Under the pieces are notes generated by a model. It did no database searches and was not told where the DNA came from. It saw only the letters and a list, made by a program, of their open reading frames with translations. Position numbers and translations under genes: made by a program. From contig NW_027480531.1 of NCBI RefSeq assembly GCF_051401765.1, positions 1,054,001 through 1,118,000 on the forward strand: DNA of 64,000 nucleotides, read 5' to 3'. Source of the stretch: Calliopsis andreniformis (Eukaryota > Arthropoda > Insecta > Hymenoptera > Andrenidae). This document shows positions 1-11,600 of this stretch, piece by piece. The first letter of the stretch is position 1. Each line of letters opens with the position of its first letter.

Positions 1-505
1 AGAATGAGGATTGAGGATTGAGGATTGAAGATTGAGTTTTGAGGATTGAAGATTGAGGATTGAGGCTTGAGGATTGAGGATTGAAGATAGAGGATTTGGT
101 ATTGAGGATTGAAGAATGAGGATTGAGGATTGAGGATTGACGGTTGAGGATTAAGGATTGAGTTTTGAGGATTGAAGATTGAGGATTGAGGATTGAGGAT
201 TGAGGATTGAGGATTGAATGTTGAGTATTGAGGATTGAAGGTTGAGGATTGAGGATTGAGGACTGAGGATTGAGGATTGAAGAATGAGGATTGAGGATTG
301 AGGATTGAGGATTGAAGATTGAGGGTTGGAGGTTGAGTATTGAGGATTGAAGATTGAGGATTGAGGATGTAGGATTGAGGATTTAGGACTGAGGATTGAG
401 GGTTGAGGATTGAGGATTGAGGACTGAGGATTGAGGATTGAGGATTGAGGATTGAGTATTGAGGATTGAAGATTGAGGATTGGGGACGGAGTGTTGAGGG
501 TTGAG

Positions 506-652
506 TGATGAGAATTGATGTTTGTGGATAGAGATTTGAAGATTGCAGATTGAGTATTGAGTATTGAAAACTGTGAATTAATGATGTTGTATTGAGGATT
601 GAGGATTGACAACTGATTGTTGATGACTGAGGGCTGAAGATTGAGGATTCAG
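506..652 (+). repeat. Core type a (representative), 21 slots
   Basis: Landmark slot GATGTTG at 583, preceded by GAATTAAT. The core opens with TGATGAG and GTTTGTG, holds GATTTGAAGATTGCAG-like slots, and closes with GATTCAG. Type a occurs only three times, at 583, 6211 and 32688, each 322 bp before a b core, and is preceded by the leader GGGACGGAG. A fourth site (29.1 kb) keeps the leader but has lost the core. Confidence 0.85.
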
Positions 653-827
653 GATTGAGGATTGAGGATTGAAGATTGAGGATTGGGGACTGAGGATTGA
701 AGATTGAGGATTGAGGACTGAGGATTGAGGATTGAGGATTTAGGATTGAAGATTCAGTATTGAGGATTGAAGATTGTGAATTGAGGATTGAGGATTGAAC
801 ATTGAGGACTGAGTGTTGAGGGTTGAG

Positions 828-974
828 TGATGAGAATTGATGTTTGTGGATGGAGATTTGAAGATTGCAGATTGAGGATTGAGTATTGAAAGCTGTGAAT
901 TGGGGTTATTCTATTGAGGATTGAGGATTGACAACTGATTGTTGAGGACTGAGGGCTGCACATTGAGGATTCAG
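828..974 (+). repeat. Core type b (representative), 21 slots
   Basis: The landmark slot at 905 reads GTTATTC; relatives read TTTATTC. Marks are GATGGAG, GAAAGCTG and GGGCTGCACATTG. Ten copies: 905, 6533, 15178, 16945, 21052, 23721, 26390, 28157, 29212, 33010. Every one is followed by a c core exactly 280 bp (40 slots) later, so b and c behave as one unit. GTTATTC form: 905, 6533, 29212, 33010; TTTATTC form: the rest. Confidence 0.87.
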
Positions 975-1107
975 GATTGAGGATTCGGGATTGAGGTTTG
1001 AGGACCGAGGATTGTGGGTTGAGGATTGAGGATTGAGGATTGACGCTTGAGGATTGAGGATTGAGAATGGAGGATTGAAGAGAGAGGACTGAGTGTTGAG
1101 GATTGAG

Positions 1108-1254
1108 TATTGAGAATTGATGTTTGAGGATTGAGATTTGATTATTGAATATTGTGGATTGAGTATTGATCCATGAGAATTCAGGATATTCTATTGAGTA
1201 TTGAGAATTGAGGATTGATGGTTGGGTATTGAGGATTGATGGTTGAGGGTTGTG
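1108..1254 (+). repeat. Core type c (representative), 21 slots
   Basis: Landmark 1185. The core is recognised by GAATATTGTGG, GATCCATGAG (or GATACATGAG) and an EcoRI site 8 bp before the landmark, then GATGGTTGGG after it. Ten copies follow b cores in the left domain. Distant relatives at 52145 and 60198 (GAAACATGCG) and cut ones at 53177 and 55688 (GAATCCTGAG) show that the type predates the split of the two domains. Confidence 0.85.
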
Positions 1255-2384
1255 TGATGAATATTGAGGATTGAGGATTGAGGATTGAGGATTGAGGATT
1301 GAGGATTGAAGATTGAGTATTGATGATTGAAGACTGAGGATTGAGGGTTGAGGTTTGAGGATTGAGGACGAGGACTGACGGTTGAGGATTGAGGCTTGAG
1401 GATTGGTGATTGAGGATTGAGGACTGAGGATTGGGGATTGAGGATTGAGCATTGAGGATTGGAGATTGAGGACTGGGGATTGAGGATTGAAGATTGAGGA
1501 TTAAGGATTGGTGATTGGGGATTGAGGATCTAGGATTGGAGATTGATATTGAGGATTGAAGATTGAGAATTGAGGATTGAGGATTGAGGATTGAGGATTG
1601 AGGATTGAGGATTGAGGATTGAGTATTGAGGATGAGGGTTGAGGGTTGAGGATTGAGGTTTGAGGAATAAGGACTGAGGATTGAGGATTGAGGATTGACG
1701 ATTGAAGGTTGAATATTGATGATTGAATATTGAGGATTGAGGATTGAGGGTTGTGGATTGAGGACGAGGACTGAGGGTTGGGTATTGATGCTTGAGCTCT
1801 GAGGATTGAGGATTGAGGATTGCGAATTGAGGATTGAGGATTGTGGATTGAAGATTGAGGATTTGGTATTGAGGATTGAAGAATGAGGATTGAGGATTGA
1901 GGATTGACGATTGAGGATTGAAGGTTGAGTATTGAGTATTGAAGATTGAGGATTGGGGATTGAGGATTGAGGATTGAGGATTGAAGATTGAGTATTGAGT
2001 ATTTAAGATTGAGGATTGAGGATTAAGGATTGAGGATTGAGAATTGAGGATTGAGGATTGAGGATTGAAGATTGAGGATTGGGTATTGAGGAGTGACGAA
2101 TTAGGCTTGAGGATTGAGGATTGAGGATTGAGGATTGCAGATTGAGTATTGAGGATTGAAGATTGAGGATTGAGGATTGAGGATTGAGGATTGAGGACTG
2201 AGGATTGAGGATTGAGGATTGAAGATTGAGTATTGAGGATTGAAGATTGAGGATTGAGGATTGAGGATTGAGGATTGAGAATAGAGGATTGAAGATTGAG
2301 GATTGGTGTTTGAGGATTGACGATTGAGGATTGAGTATTGAGGATTGAGGATTGAACATTGATTACTGAGTGTTGAGGGCTGAG

Positions 2385-2531
2385 TGGTGAGAATTGATGT
2401 TTGTCGATAGAGATTTGAAGATTGCAGATTGAGCATTGAGTATTGAAAGCTGTGAATTCAGGATATTCTATTGAGGACTGAGGATTGACAACCGATTGTT
2501 GAGGACTGAAGGCTGAAGCTTGAGGATTCAG
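2385..2531 (+). repeat. Core type d (representative), 21 slots
   Basis: Landmark 2462. Marks are TGGTGAG for TGATGAG, GTTTGTCG, GAAAGCTGTGAATTC, GACAACCGATTG and GAAGCTTGAGG; the 8-bp palindrome GAGTACTC follows at 2536. Nine copies: 2462, 4798, 7852, 10170, 12807, 18394, 31142, 36739, 39383. A d core is followed by an e core after 594 or 601 bp in every case except the last, where the domain ends. Confidence 0.87.
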
Positions 2532-2985
2532 GACTGAGTACTCAGAATTGAGGTTTGAGGACTGAGGATTGAGGATTAAAGATTGAGTATTGAGGATTGA
2601 AGATTGAGGATTGAGGATTGAGTATCGAGGATTGAGGATTGAGGATGAGGGCTGAGGGTTGAGGATTGAGGTTTGAGGACTGAGGACTGAGGATTGAGGA
2701 TTGAGAATTGAGGATTGAGGATTGAGGATTGAAGATTCAGAATTGGGTATTGAGGATTCAAGAATGAGGATAGAGGATTGAGGAATGAGGACTGAGGATT
2801 GAAGATTGAGTATTGAGGATTGAAGACTGACGATTGAGGATTGAGAATTGAGGATTGAGTATTGAGCATTGAGGATTGCAGATTGAGCATTGAGGATTGA
2901 AGTTTGAGGATTGAGGATCGAGGATTGAGGATTGAGGATTGAGGATTGAATATTGAGGATTGGGGACTGAGTGTTGAGGGTTTAG

Positions 2986-3132
2986 TGATGAGAATTGATG
3001 TTTGTGGATAGAGGTTTGAAGATTGCAGATTGAGTATTGAGTATTGAAAACTGTGGATTGAGGATATTCTGTTGAGGATTGAGGATTGACAACTGATTGT
3101 TGTGGACTGAGGGCTGAATGTTGAGGATTCAG
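2986..3132 (+). repeat. Core type e (representative), 21 slots
   Basis: Landmark 3063. Marks are GATAGAGGTTTG, AAAACTGTGGATTG, GTTGAGG directly after the landmark, TGTTGTGGACTG and GAATGTTGAGG. Eight copies: 3063, 5399, 8453, 10771, 13401, 18988, 31736, 37333. It is always the partner of an upstream d core. Confidence 0.87.
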
Positions 3133-4216
3133 GACTGAGGACTCGGAATTGAGAATTGAGGACTGAGGATTGAGGATTAAAGATTGAGTATTGATGATTG
3201 AAGATTGAGGATTGAGGACTGAGGATTGAGGATTGAGAATTGAGGATTGAGGATTGAGGATTGAAAATTGGGAATTGGGTATTGAGGATTGAAGAATGAG
3301 GATTGAGGATTGAGGATTGAAGATTGAGTTTTGAGGATTGAAGATTGAGGATTGAGGCTTGAGGATTGAGGATAGGGGATTGAAGATTGAGTATTGAGGC
3401 TTGAAGATTGACGATTGAGGATTGAGAATTGAGGATTGAGCATTGAGGATTGAGGATTCAAGGTTGAGCATTGAGGATTGAAGGTTGAGGATTGAGGATT
3501 GAGGATAGAGGATTGAGGATTGAATATTGAGGATTGGGGACTGAGTGTTGAGGGTTGATGATTGAAAATTGAGGATTGGGTAATGAGGATTAAGGATTGA
3601 GGATTGTGGATTGAGGATTGAGGATTGAGGATTGAGGATTGAGGATTGAAGGATGAATATTGATGAATGAAGATCGAGGGTTGAGGGTTGTGGATTGCGG
3701 ACGAGGACTGAGGGTCGAGTATTGATGTTTGAGGTCTGATGATTGAGAATTGCGGATTGAGAATTGAGGATTGAGGATTGAGGATTGAAGATTGAGAATT
3801 GTGTGTTGAGGATCGAAGAATGAGGATTGAGGATTGAGGATTGAAGATTGAGGGTTGAAAATTGATTATTGAGGATTGAAGATTGAGGATTGAGGATTGA
3901 GGATTGAGGATTGAGGATTGAGGATTGCAGATTGAGTATTGAGGATTGAAGGTTGAGGATTGAGGATAGAGGATTGAGGATTGAGGATTGAGGATTGAGG
4001 ATTGAAGGTTGAGTATTGAGTATTGAAGATTGAGGATTGGGGATTGAGGATTGAGGATTGAGGATTGAAGATGGAGGATTGAGGATTGAAGATTGAGGAT
4101 CGGGAATTGAGGATTGACGATTGAGGATTGAGTATTGAGGATTGAGAACTGAGGATTGAGGATTGAAGATTGAGTATTGAGGATTGAAGATTGTTGACTG
4201 AGTGTTGAGGGTTGAG

Positions 4217-4363
4217 TGATGAGAATTGAAGTTTGTGGATTGAGATTTGAAGATTGAAGAATGGGGATTGAGTATTGAATACTGTGAATTGAGGATATTC
4301 TATTGAGGATTGAGGATTGACAATTGATTGTTGAGGACTGAGGGCTGAAGGTTGAGGATTCAG
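4217..4363 (+). repeat. Core type f (representative), 21 slots
   Basis: Landmark 4294. It carries the second allele of the core middle: GAAGAATGGGGATTG instead of GCAGATTGAG, with GAATACTGTGAATTG. Six copies: 4294, 12002, 17603, 30351, 34992, 38564. Types h and i and several unclassed right-domain cores share the GAATGGGG allele, so this two-allele split runs across both domains. Confidence 0.85.
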
Positions 4364-4557
4364 GATTGAGGATTCGGTATTGAGGTTTCAGGACTGAGGA
4401 TTGAGGGTTGAGGATTGAGGATTGAGGATTGAGGATATGGGATTGAGGATTGAGGATTGATGATTGAGGATTGAGGATTGAGGATTGAGGATTGAAGATT
4501 GAGGATTGAGGATTGAGGATTGAGGATTGAGAATAGAGGATTGAAGATTGAGGATTG

Positions 4558-5710
4558 AAGATTGAGTATTGAGGATTGAAGATTGAGGATTGAGGATTGA
4601 GGATTGAGGATTGAGAATAGAGGATTGAAGATTGAGGATTGGTGTTTGAGGATTGACGATTGAGGGTTGAGTATTGAGGATTGAGGATTGAACATTGATT
4701 ACTGAGTGTTGAGGGCTGAGTGGTGAGAATTGATGTTTGTCGATAGAGATTTGGAGATTGCAGATTGAGCATTGAGTATTGAAAGCTGTGAATTCAGGAT
4801 ATTCTATTGAGGACTGAGGATTGACAACCGATTGTTGAGGACTGAAGGCTGAAGCTTGAGGATTCAGGACTGAGTACTCAGAATTGAGGTTTGAGGACTG
4901 AGGATTGAGGATTAAAGATTGAGTATTGAGGATTGAAGATTGAGGATTGAGGATTGAGTATCGAGGATTGAGGATTGAGGATGAGGGCTGAGGGTTGAGG
5001 ATTGAGGTTTGAGGACTGAGGACTGAGGATTGAGGATTGAGAATTGAGGATTGAGGATTGAGGATTGAAGATTCAGATTTGGGTATTGAGGATTCAAGAA
5101 TGAGGATAGAGGATTGAGGAATGAGGACTGAGGATTGAAGATTGAGTATTGAGGATTGGAGACTGACGATTGAGGATTGAGAATTGAGGATTGAGTATTG
5201 AGCATTGAGGATTGCAGATTGAGCATTGAGGATTGAAGTTTGAGGATTGAGGATCGAGGATTGAGGATTGAGGATTGAGGATTGAATATTGAGGATTGGG
5301 GACTGAGTGTTGAGGGTTTAGTGATGAGAATTGATGTTTGTGGATAGAGGTTTGAAGATTGCAGATTGAGTATTGAGTATTGAAAACTGTGGATTGAGGA
5401 TATTCTGTTGAGGATTGAGGATTGACAACTGATTGTTGTGGACTGAGGGCTGAATGTTGAGGATTCAGGACTGAGGACTCGGAATTGAGAATTGAGGACT
5501 GAGGACTGAGGATTAAAGATTGAGTATTGATGATTGAAGATTGAGGATTGAGGACTGAGGATTGAGGATTGAGAATTGAGGATTGAGGATTGAGGATTGA
5601 AAATTGGGAATTGGGTATTGAGGATTGAAGAATGAGGATTGAGGATTGAGGATTGAAGATTGAGTTTTGAGGATTGAAGATTGAGGATTGAGGCTTGAGG
5701 ATTGAGGATT
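4558..5710 (+). repeat. d-e module, second copy inside the 5.6-kb unit
   Basis: Landmarks d 4798 and e 5399 keep the same 601-bp spacing as in the first copy (85 full slots plus one 6-mer, the GATGAG near 4978). Small differences from the first copy include GGTTGAG for GATTGAG near 4662 and a changed base near 5087. Its end coincides with the start of the next higher-order unit, so it marks a recombination or amplification boundary. Confidence 0.85.
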
Positions 5711-8700
5711 GAAGATAGAGGATTTGGTATTGAGGATTGAAGAATGAGGATTGAGGATTGAGGATTGACGCTTGAGGATTAAGGATTGAGTTTTGAGGAT
5801 TGAAGATTGAGGATTGAGGATTGAGGATTGAGGATTGAGGATTGAAGGTTGAGTATTGAGGATTGAAGGTTGAGGATTGAGGATTGAGGACTGAGGATTG
5901 AGGATTGAAGAATGAGGATTGAGGATTGAGGATTGAGGATTGAAGATTGAGGGTTGGAGGTTGAGTATTGAGGATTGAAGATTGAGGATTGAGGATTTAG
6001 GATTGAGGATTTAGGACTGAGGATTGAGGGTTGAGGATTGAGGATTGAGGACTGAGGATTGAGGATTGAGGATTGAGGATTGAGTATTGAGGATTGAAGA
6101 TTGAGGATTGGGGACGGAGTGTTGAGGGTTGAGTGATGAGAATTGATGTTTGTGGATAGAGATTTGAAGATTGCAGATTGAGTATTGAGTATTGAAAACT
6201 GTGAATTAATGATGTTGTATTGAGGATTGAGGATTGACAACTGATTGTTGATGACTGAGGGCTGAAGATTGAGGATTCAGGATTGAGGATTGAGGATTGA
6301 AGATTGAGGATTGGGGACTGAGGATTGAAGATTGAGGATTGAGGACTGAGGATTGAGGATTGAGGATTTAGGATTGAAGATTCAGTATTGAGGATTGAAG
6401 ATTGTGAATTGAGGATTGAGGATTGAACATTGAGGACTGAGTGTTGAGGGTTGAGTGATGAGAATTGATGTTTGTGGATGGAGATTTGAAGATTGCAGAT
6501 TGAGGATTGAGTATTGAAAGCTGTGAATTGGGGTTATTCTATTGAGGATTGAGGATTGACAACTGATTGTTGAGGACTGAGGGCTGCACATTGAGGATTC
6601 AGGATTGAGGATTCGGGATTGAGGTTTGAGGACCGAGGATTGTGGGTTGAGGATTGAGGATTGAGGATTGACGCTTGAGGATTGAGGATTGAGAATGGAG
6701 GATTGAAGAGAGAGGACTGAGTGTTGAGGATTGAGTATTGAGAATTGATGTTTGAGGATTGAGATTTGATTATTGAATATTGTGGATTGAGTATTGATCC
6801 ATGAGAATTCAGGATATTCTATTGAGTATTGAGAATTGAGGATTGATGGTTGGGTATTGAGGATTGATGGTTGAGGGTTGTGTGATGAATATTGAGGATT
6901 GAGGATTGAGGATTGAGGATTGAGGATTGAGGATTGAAGATTGAGTATTGATGATTGAAGACTGAGGATTGAGGGTTGAGGTTTGAGGATTGAGGACGAG
7001 GACTGACGGTTGAGGATTGAGGCTTGAGGATTGGTGATTGAGGATTGAGGACTGAGGATTGGGGATTGAGGATTGAGCATTGAGGATTGGAGATCGAGGA
7101 CTGGGGATTGAGGATTGAAGTTTGAGGATTAAGGATTGGTGATTGGGGATTGAGGATCTAGGATTGGAGATTGATATTGAGGATTGAAGATTGAGAATTG
7201 AGGATTGAGGATTGAGGATTGAGGATTGAGGATTGAGGATTGAGGATTGAGTATTGAGGATGAGGGTTGAGGGTTGAGGATTGAGGTTTGAGGAATAAGG
7301 ACTGAGGATTGAGGATTGAGGATTGACGATTGAAGGTTGAATATTGATGATTGAATATTGAGGATTGAGGATTGAGGGTTGTGGATTGAGGACGAGGACT
7401 GAGGGTTGGGTATTGATGCTTGAGGTCTGAGGATTGAGGATTGAGGATTGCGAATTGAGGATTGAGGATTGTGGATTGAAGATTGACGATTTGGTATTGA
7501 GGATTGAAGAATGAGGATTGAGGATTGAGGATTGACGATTGAGGATTGAAGGTTGAGTATTGAGTATTGAAGATTGAGGATTGGGGATTGAGGATTGAGG
7601 ATTGAGGATTGAAGATTGAGTATTGAGTATTTAAGATTGAGGATTGAGGATTAAGGATTGAGGATTGAGAATAGAGGATTGAAGATTGAGGATTGGTGTT
7701 TGAGGATTGACGATTGAGGATTGAGTATTGAGGATTGAGGATTGAACATTGATTACTGAGTGTTGAGGGCTGAGTGGTGAGAATTGATGTTTGTCGATAG
7801 AGATTTGAAGATTGCAGATTGAGCATTGAGTATTGAAAGCTGTGAATTCAGGATATTCTATTGAGGACTGAGGATTGACAACCGATTGTTGAGGACTGAA
7901 GGCTGAAGCTTGAGGATTCAGGACTGAGTACTCAGAATTGAGGTTTGAGGACTGAGGATTGAGGATTAAAGATTGAGTATTGAGGATTGAAGATTGAGGA
8001 TTGAGGATTGAGTATCGAGGATTGAGGATTGAGGATGAGGGCTGAGGGTTGAGGATTGAGGTTTGAGGACTGAGGACTGAGGATTGAGGATTGAGAATTG
8101 AGGATTGAGGATTGAGGATTGAAGATTCAGAATTGGGTATTGAGGATTCAAGAATGAGGATAGAGGATTGAGGAATGAGGACTGAGGATTGAAGATTGAG
8201 TATTGAGGATTGAAGACTGACGATTGAGGATTGAGAATTGAGGATTGAGTATTGAGCATTGAGGATTGCAGATTGAGCATTGAGGATTGAAGTTTGAGGA
8301 TTGAGGATCGAGGATTGAGGATTGAGGATTGAGGATTGAATATTGAGGATTGGGGACTGAGTGTTGAGGGTTTAGTGATGAGAATTGATGTTTGTGGATA
8401 GAGGTTTGAAGATTGCAGATTGAGTATTGAGTATTGAAAACTGTGGATTGAGGATATTCTGTTGAGGATTGAGGATTGACAACTGATTGTTGTGGACTGA
8501 GGGCTGAATGTTGAGGATTCAGGACTGAGGACTCGGAATTGAGAATTGAGGACTGAGAATTGAGGATTAAAGATTGAGTATTGATGATTGAAGATTGAGG
8601 ATTGAGGACTGAGGATTGAGGATTGAGAATTGAGGATTGAGGATTGAGGATTGAAAATTGGGAATTGGGTATTGAGGATTGAAGAATGAGGATTGAGGAT

Positions 8701-9282
8701 TGAGGATTGAAGATTGAGTTTTGAGGATTGAAGATTGAGGATTGAGGCTTGAGGATTGAGGATAGGGGATTGAAGATTGAGTATTGAGGCTTGAAGATTG
8801 ACGATTGAGGATTGAGAATTGAGGATTGAGCATTGAGGATTGAGGATTCAAGGTTGAGCATTGAGGATTGAAGGTTGAGGATTGAGGATTGAGGATAGAG
8901 GATTGAGGATTGAATATTGAGGATTGGGGACTGAGTGTTGAGGGTTGATGATTGAAAATTGAGGATTGGGTAATGAGGATTAAGGATTGAGGATTGTGGA
9001 TTGAGGATTGAGGATTGAGGATTGAGGATTGAGGATTGAAGGATGAATATTGATGAATGAAGATCGAGGGTTGAGGGTTGTGGATTGCGGACGAGGACTG
9101 AGGGTCGAGTATTGATGTTTGAGGTCTGATGATTGAGAATTGCGGATTGAGAATTGAGGATTGAGGATTGAGGATTGAAGATTGAGAATTGTGTGTTGAG
9201 GATCGAAGAATGAGGATTGAGGATTGAGGATTGAAGATTGAGGGTTGAAGATTGATTATTGAGGATTGAAGATTGAGGATTG
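5629..9282 (+). repeat. 5.6-kb higher-order repeat, copy 2, shortened (a-b-c-d-e)
   Basis: This repeats copy 1 at an offset of 5,628 bp through landmarks a 6211, b 6533 and c 6813. At about 7669 it loses 238 bp (34 slots) that copy 1 holds at about 2041-2280. The offset then becomes 5,390 for d 7852 and e 8453. After about 9282 the copy does not go on to an f core; it jumps back to the sequence at 6965. The 238-bp loss lies between two similar GAGAAT-containing stretches, consistent with unequal exchange. Confidence 0.87.
6965..9282 (+). repeat. 2,318-bp tandem duplication, left copy
   Basis: The segment from the end of the c core (GGGTTGAGGTTTG at 6973) through d 7852 and e 8453 is repeated immediately downstream at an offset of 2,318 bp. 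That distance equals 332 slots minus six one-base losses, and six 6-mers are visible in the copy (near 7000, 7170, 7257, 7390, 8031, 9090). The endpoints are accurate to about 10 bp because GAGGATTGA occurs on both sides of the junction. Confidence 0.9.
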
Positions 9283-11600
9283 AGGATTGAGGGTTGAGGT
9301 TTGAGGATTGAGGACGAGGACTGACGGTTGAGGATTGAGGCTTGAGGATTGGTGATTGAGGATTGAGGACTGAGGATTGGGGATTGAGGATTGAGCATTG
9401 AGGATTGGAGATCGAGGACTGGGGATTGAGGATTGAAGTTTGAGGATTAAGGATTGGTGATTGGGGATTGAGGATCTAGGATTGGAGATTGATATTGAGG
9501 ATTGAAGATTGAGAATTGAGGATTGAGGATTGAGGATTGAGGATTGAGGATTGAGGATTGAGGATTGAGTATTGAGGATGAGGGTTGAGGGTTGAGGATT
9601 GAGGTTTGAGGAATAAGGACTGAGGATTGAGGATTGAGGATTGACGATTGAAGGTTGAATATTGATGATTGAATATTGAGGATTGAGGATTGAGGGTTGT
9701 GGATTGAGGACGAGGACTGAGGGTTGGGTATTGATGCTTGAGGTCTGAGGATTGAGGATTGAGGATTGCGAATTGAGGATTGAGGATTGTGGATTGAAGA
9801 TTGACGATTTGGTATTGAGGATTGAAGAATGAGGATTGAGGATTGAGGATTGACGATTGAGGATTGAAGGTTGAGTATTGAGTATTGAAGATTGAGGATT
9901 GGGGATTGAGGATTGAGGATTGAGGATTGAAGATTGAGTATTGAGTATTTAAGATTGAGGATTGAGGATTAAGGATTGAGGATTGAGAATAGAGGATTGA
10001 AGATTGAGGATTGGTGTTTGAGGATTGACGATTGAGGATTGAGTATTGAGGATTGAGGATTGAACATTGATTACTGAGTGTTGAGGGCTGAGTGGTGAGA
10101 ATTGATGTTTGTCGATAGAGATTTGAAGATTGCAGATTGAGCATTGAGTATTGAAAGCTGTGAATTCAGGATATTCTATTGAGGACTGAGGATTGACAAC
10201 CGATTGTTGAGGACTGAAGGCTGAAGCTTGAGGATTCAGGACTGAGTACTCAGAATTGAGGTTTGAGGACTGAGGATTGAGGATTAAAGATTGAGTATTG
10301 AGGATTGAAGATTGAGGATTGAGGATTGAGTATCGAGGATTGAGGATTGAGGATGAGGGCTGAGGGTTGAGGATTGAGGTTTGAGGACTGAGGACTGAGG
10401 ATTGAGGATTGAGAATTGAGGATTGAGGATTGAGGATTGAAGATTCAGAATTGGGTATTGAGGATTCAAGAATGAGGATAGAGGATTGAGGAATGAGGAC
10501 TGAGGATTGAAGATTGAGTATTGAGGATTGAAGACTGACGATTGAGGATTGAGAATTGAGGATTGAGTATTGAGCATTGAGGATTGCAGATTGAGCATTG
10601 AGGATTGAAGTTTGAGGATTGAGGATCGAGGATTGAGGATTGAGGATTGAGGATTGAATATTGAGGATTGGGGACTGAGTGTTGAGGGTTTAGTGATGAG
10701 AATTGATGTTTGTGGATAGAGGTTTGAAGATTGCAGATTGAGTATTGAGTATTGAAAACTGTGGATTGAGGATATTCTGTTGAGGATTGAGGATTGACAA
10801 CTGATTGTTGTGGACTGAGGGCTGAATGTTGAGGATTCAGGACTGAGGACTCGGAATTGAGAATTGAGGACTGAGAATTGAGGATTAAAGATTGAGTATT
10901 GATGATTGAAGATTGAGGATTGAGGACTGAGGATTGAGGATTGAGAATTGAGGATTGAGGATTGAGGATTGAAAATTGGGAATTGGGTATTGAGGATTGA
11001 AGAATGAGGATTGAGGATTGAGGATTGAAGATTGAGTTTTGAGGATTGAAGATTGAGGATTGAGGCTTGAGGATTGAGGATAGGGGATTGAAGATTGAGT
11101 ATTGAGGCTTGAAGATTGACGATTGAGGATTGAGAATTGAGGATTGAGCATTGAGGATTGAGGATTCAAGGTTGAGCATTGAGGATTGAAGGTTGAGGAT
11201 TGAGGATTGAGGATAGAGGATTGAGGATTGAATATTGAGGATTGGGGACTGAGTGTTGAGGGTTGATGATTGAAAATTGAGGATTGGGTAATGAGGATTA
11301 AGGATTGAGGATTGTGGATTGAGGATTGAGGATTGAGGATTGAGGATTGAGGATTGAAGGATGAATATTGATGAATGAAGATCGAGGGTTGAGGGTTGTG
11401 GATTGCGGACGAGGACTGAGGGTCGAGTATTGATGTTTGAGGTCTGATGATTGAGAATTGCGGATTGAGAATTGAGGATTGAGGATTGAGGATTGAAGAT
11501 TGAGAATTGTGTGTTGAGGATCGAAGAATGAGGATTGAGGATTGAGGATTGAAGATTGAGGGTTGAAGATTGATTATTGAGGATTGAAGATTGAGGATTG
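9283..11600 (+). repeat. 2,318-bp tandem duplication, right copy
   Basis: A near-identical copy of 6965-9282, with d at 10170 and e at 10771. The join is seen at 9291, where the GGGTTGAGGTTTG of the c-flank follows directly on sequence that elsewhere leads to a heptamer run and an f core. After about 11600 the sequence resumes the course that copy 1 takes near 3883, so this is a simple insertion of one extra period into the 5.6-kb unit. Confidence 0.9.

Larger units (their letters stand above)
2222..3374 (+). repeat. d-e module, first copy inside the 5.6-kb unit
   Basis: This 1.15-kb segment holds a d core (landmark 2462) and an e core (3063) 601 bp apart. It recurs 2,336 bp downstream at about 4558-5710 with only scattered changes. 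The two copies diverge at about 3374/5710: the first continues towards an f core, the second into the next 5.6-kb unit. The d core carries EcoRI (2454), HindIII (2516) and ScaI (2537) recognition sites within 90 bp, which makes the module easy to follow. Confidence 0.85.
1..5628 (+). repeat. 5,628-bp higher-order repeat, copy 1 (cores a-b-c-d-e-f-d-e)
   Basis: Base 1 aligns with base 5629, and the variant order then repeats for about 2 kb almost without change, which defines a 5,628-bp period. Landmarks: a 583 (variant GATGTTG), b 905 (GTTATTC), c 1185, d 2462, e 3063, f 4294, d 4798, e 5399. The length equals 805 slots of 7 bp minus seven single-base losses, the 6-mers I see near 1367, 1530, 1630, 1760, 2645, 3699 and 4978. 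The window opens in the segment that normally follows an e core, so the unit boundary is arbitrary. It contains an internal d-e duplication, described separately. Confidence 0.9.

Noticed and set aside
583..600. GATATTCTATTG as a promoter -10 box
   Set aside because: No matching upstream element at fixed spacing and no gene downstream; AT-rich hexamers arise easily from this unit.
506..652. The 147-bp core length equals nucleosomal DNA length
   Set aside because: I set the core limits by eye at TGATGAG and GATTCAG; other reasonable limits give other lengths. The match is not evidence of phasing.
2536..2543. GAGTACTC palindrome as an operator or recombination site
   Set aside because: It is eight bases, occurs only in d cores and arises by two changes from GAGGACTGAG; no associated recombinase or regulator is visible.
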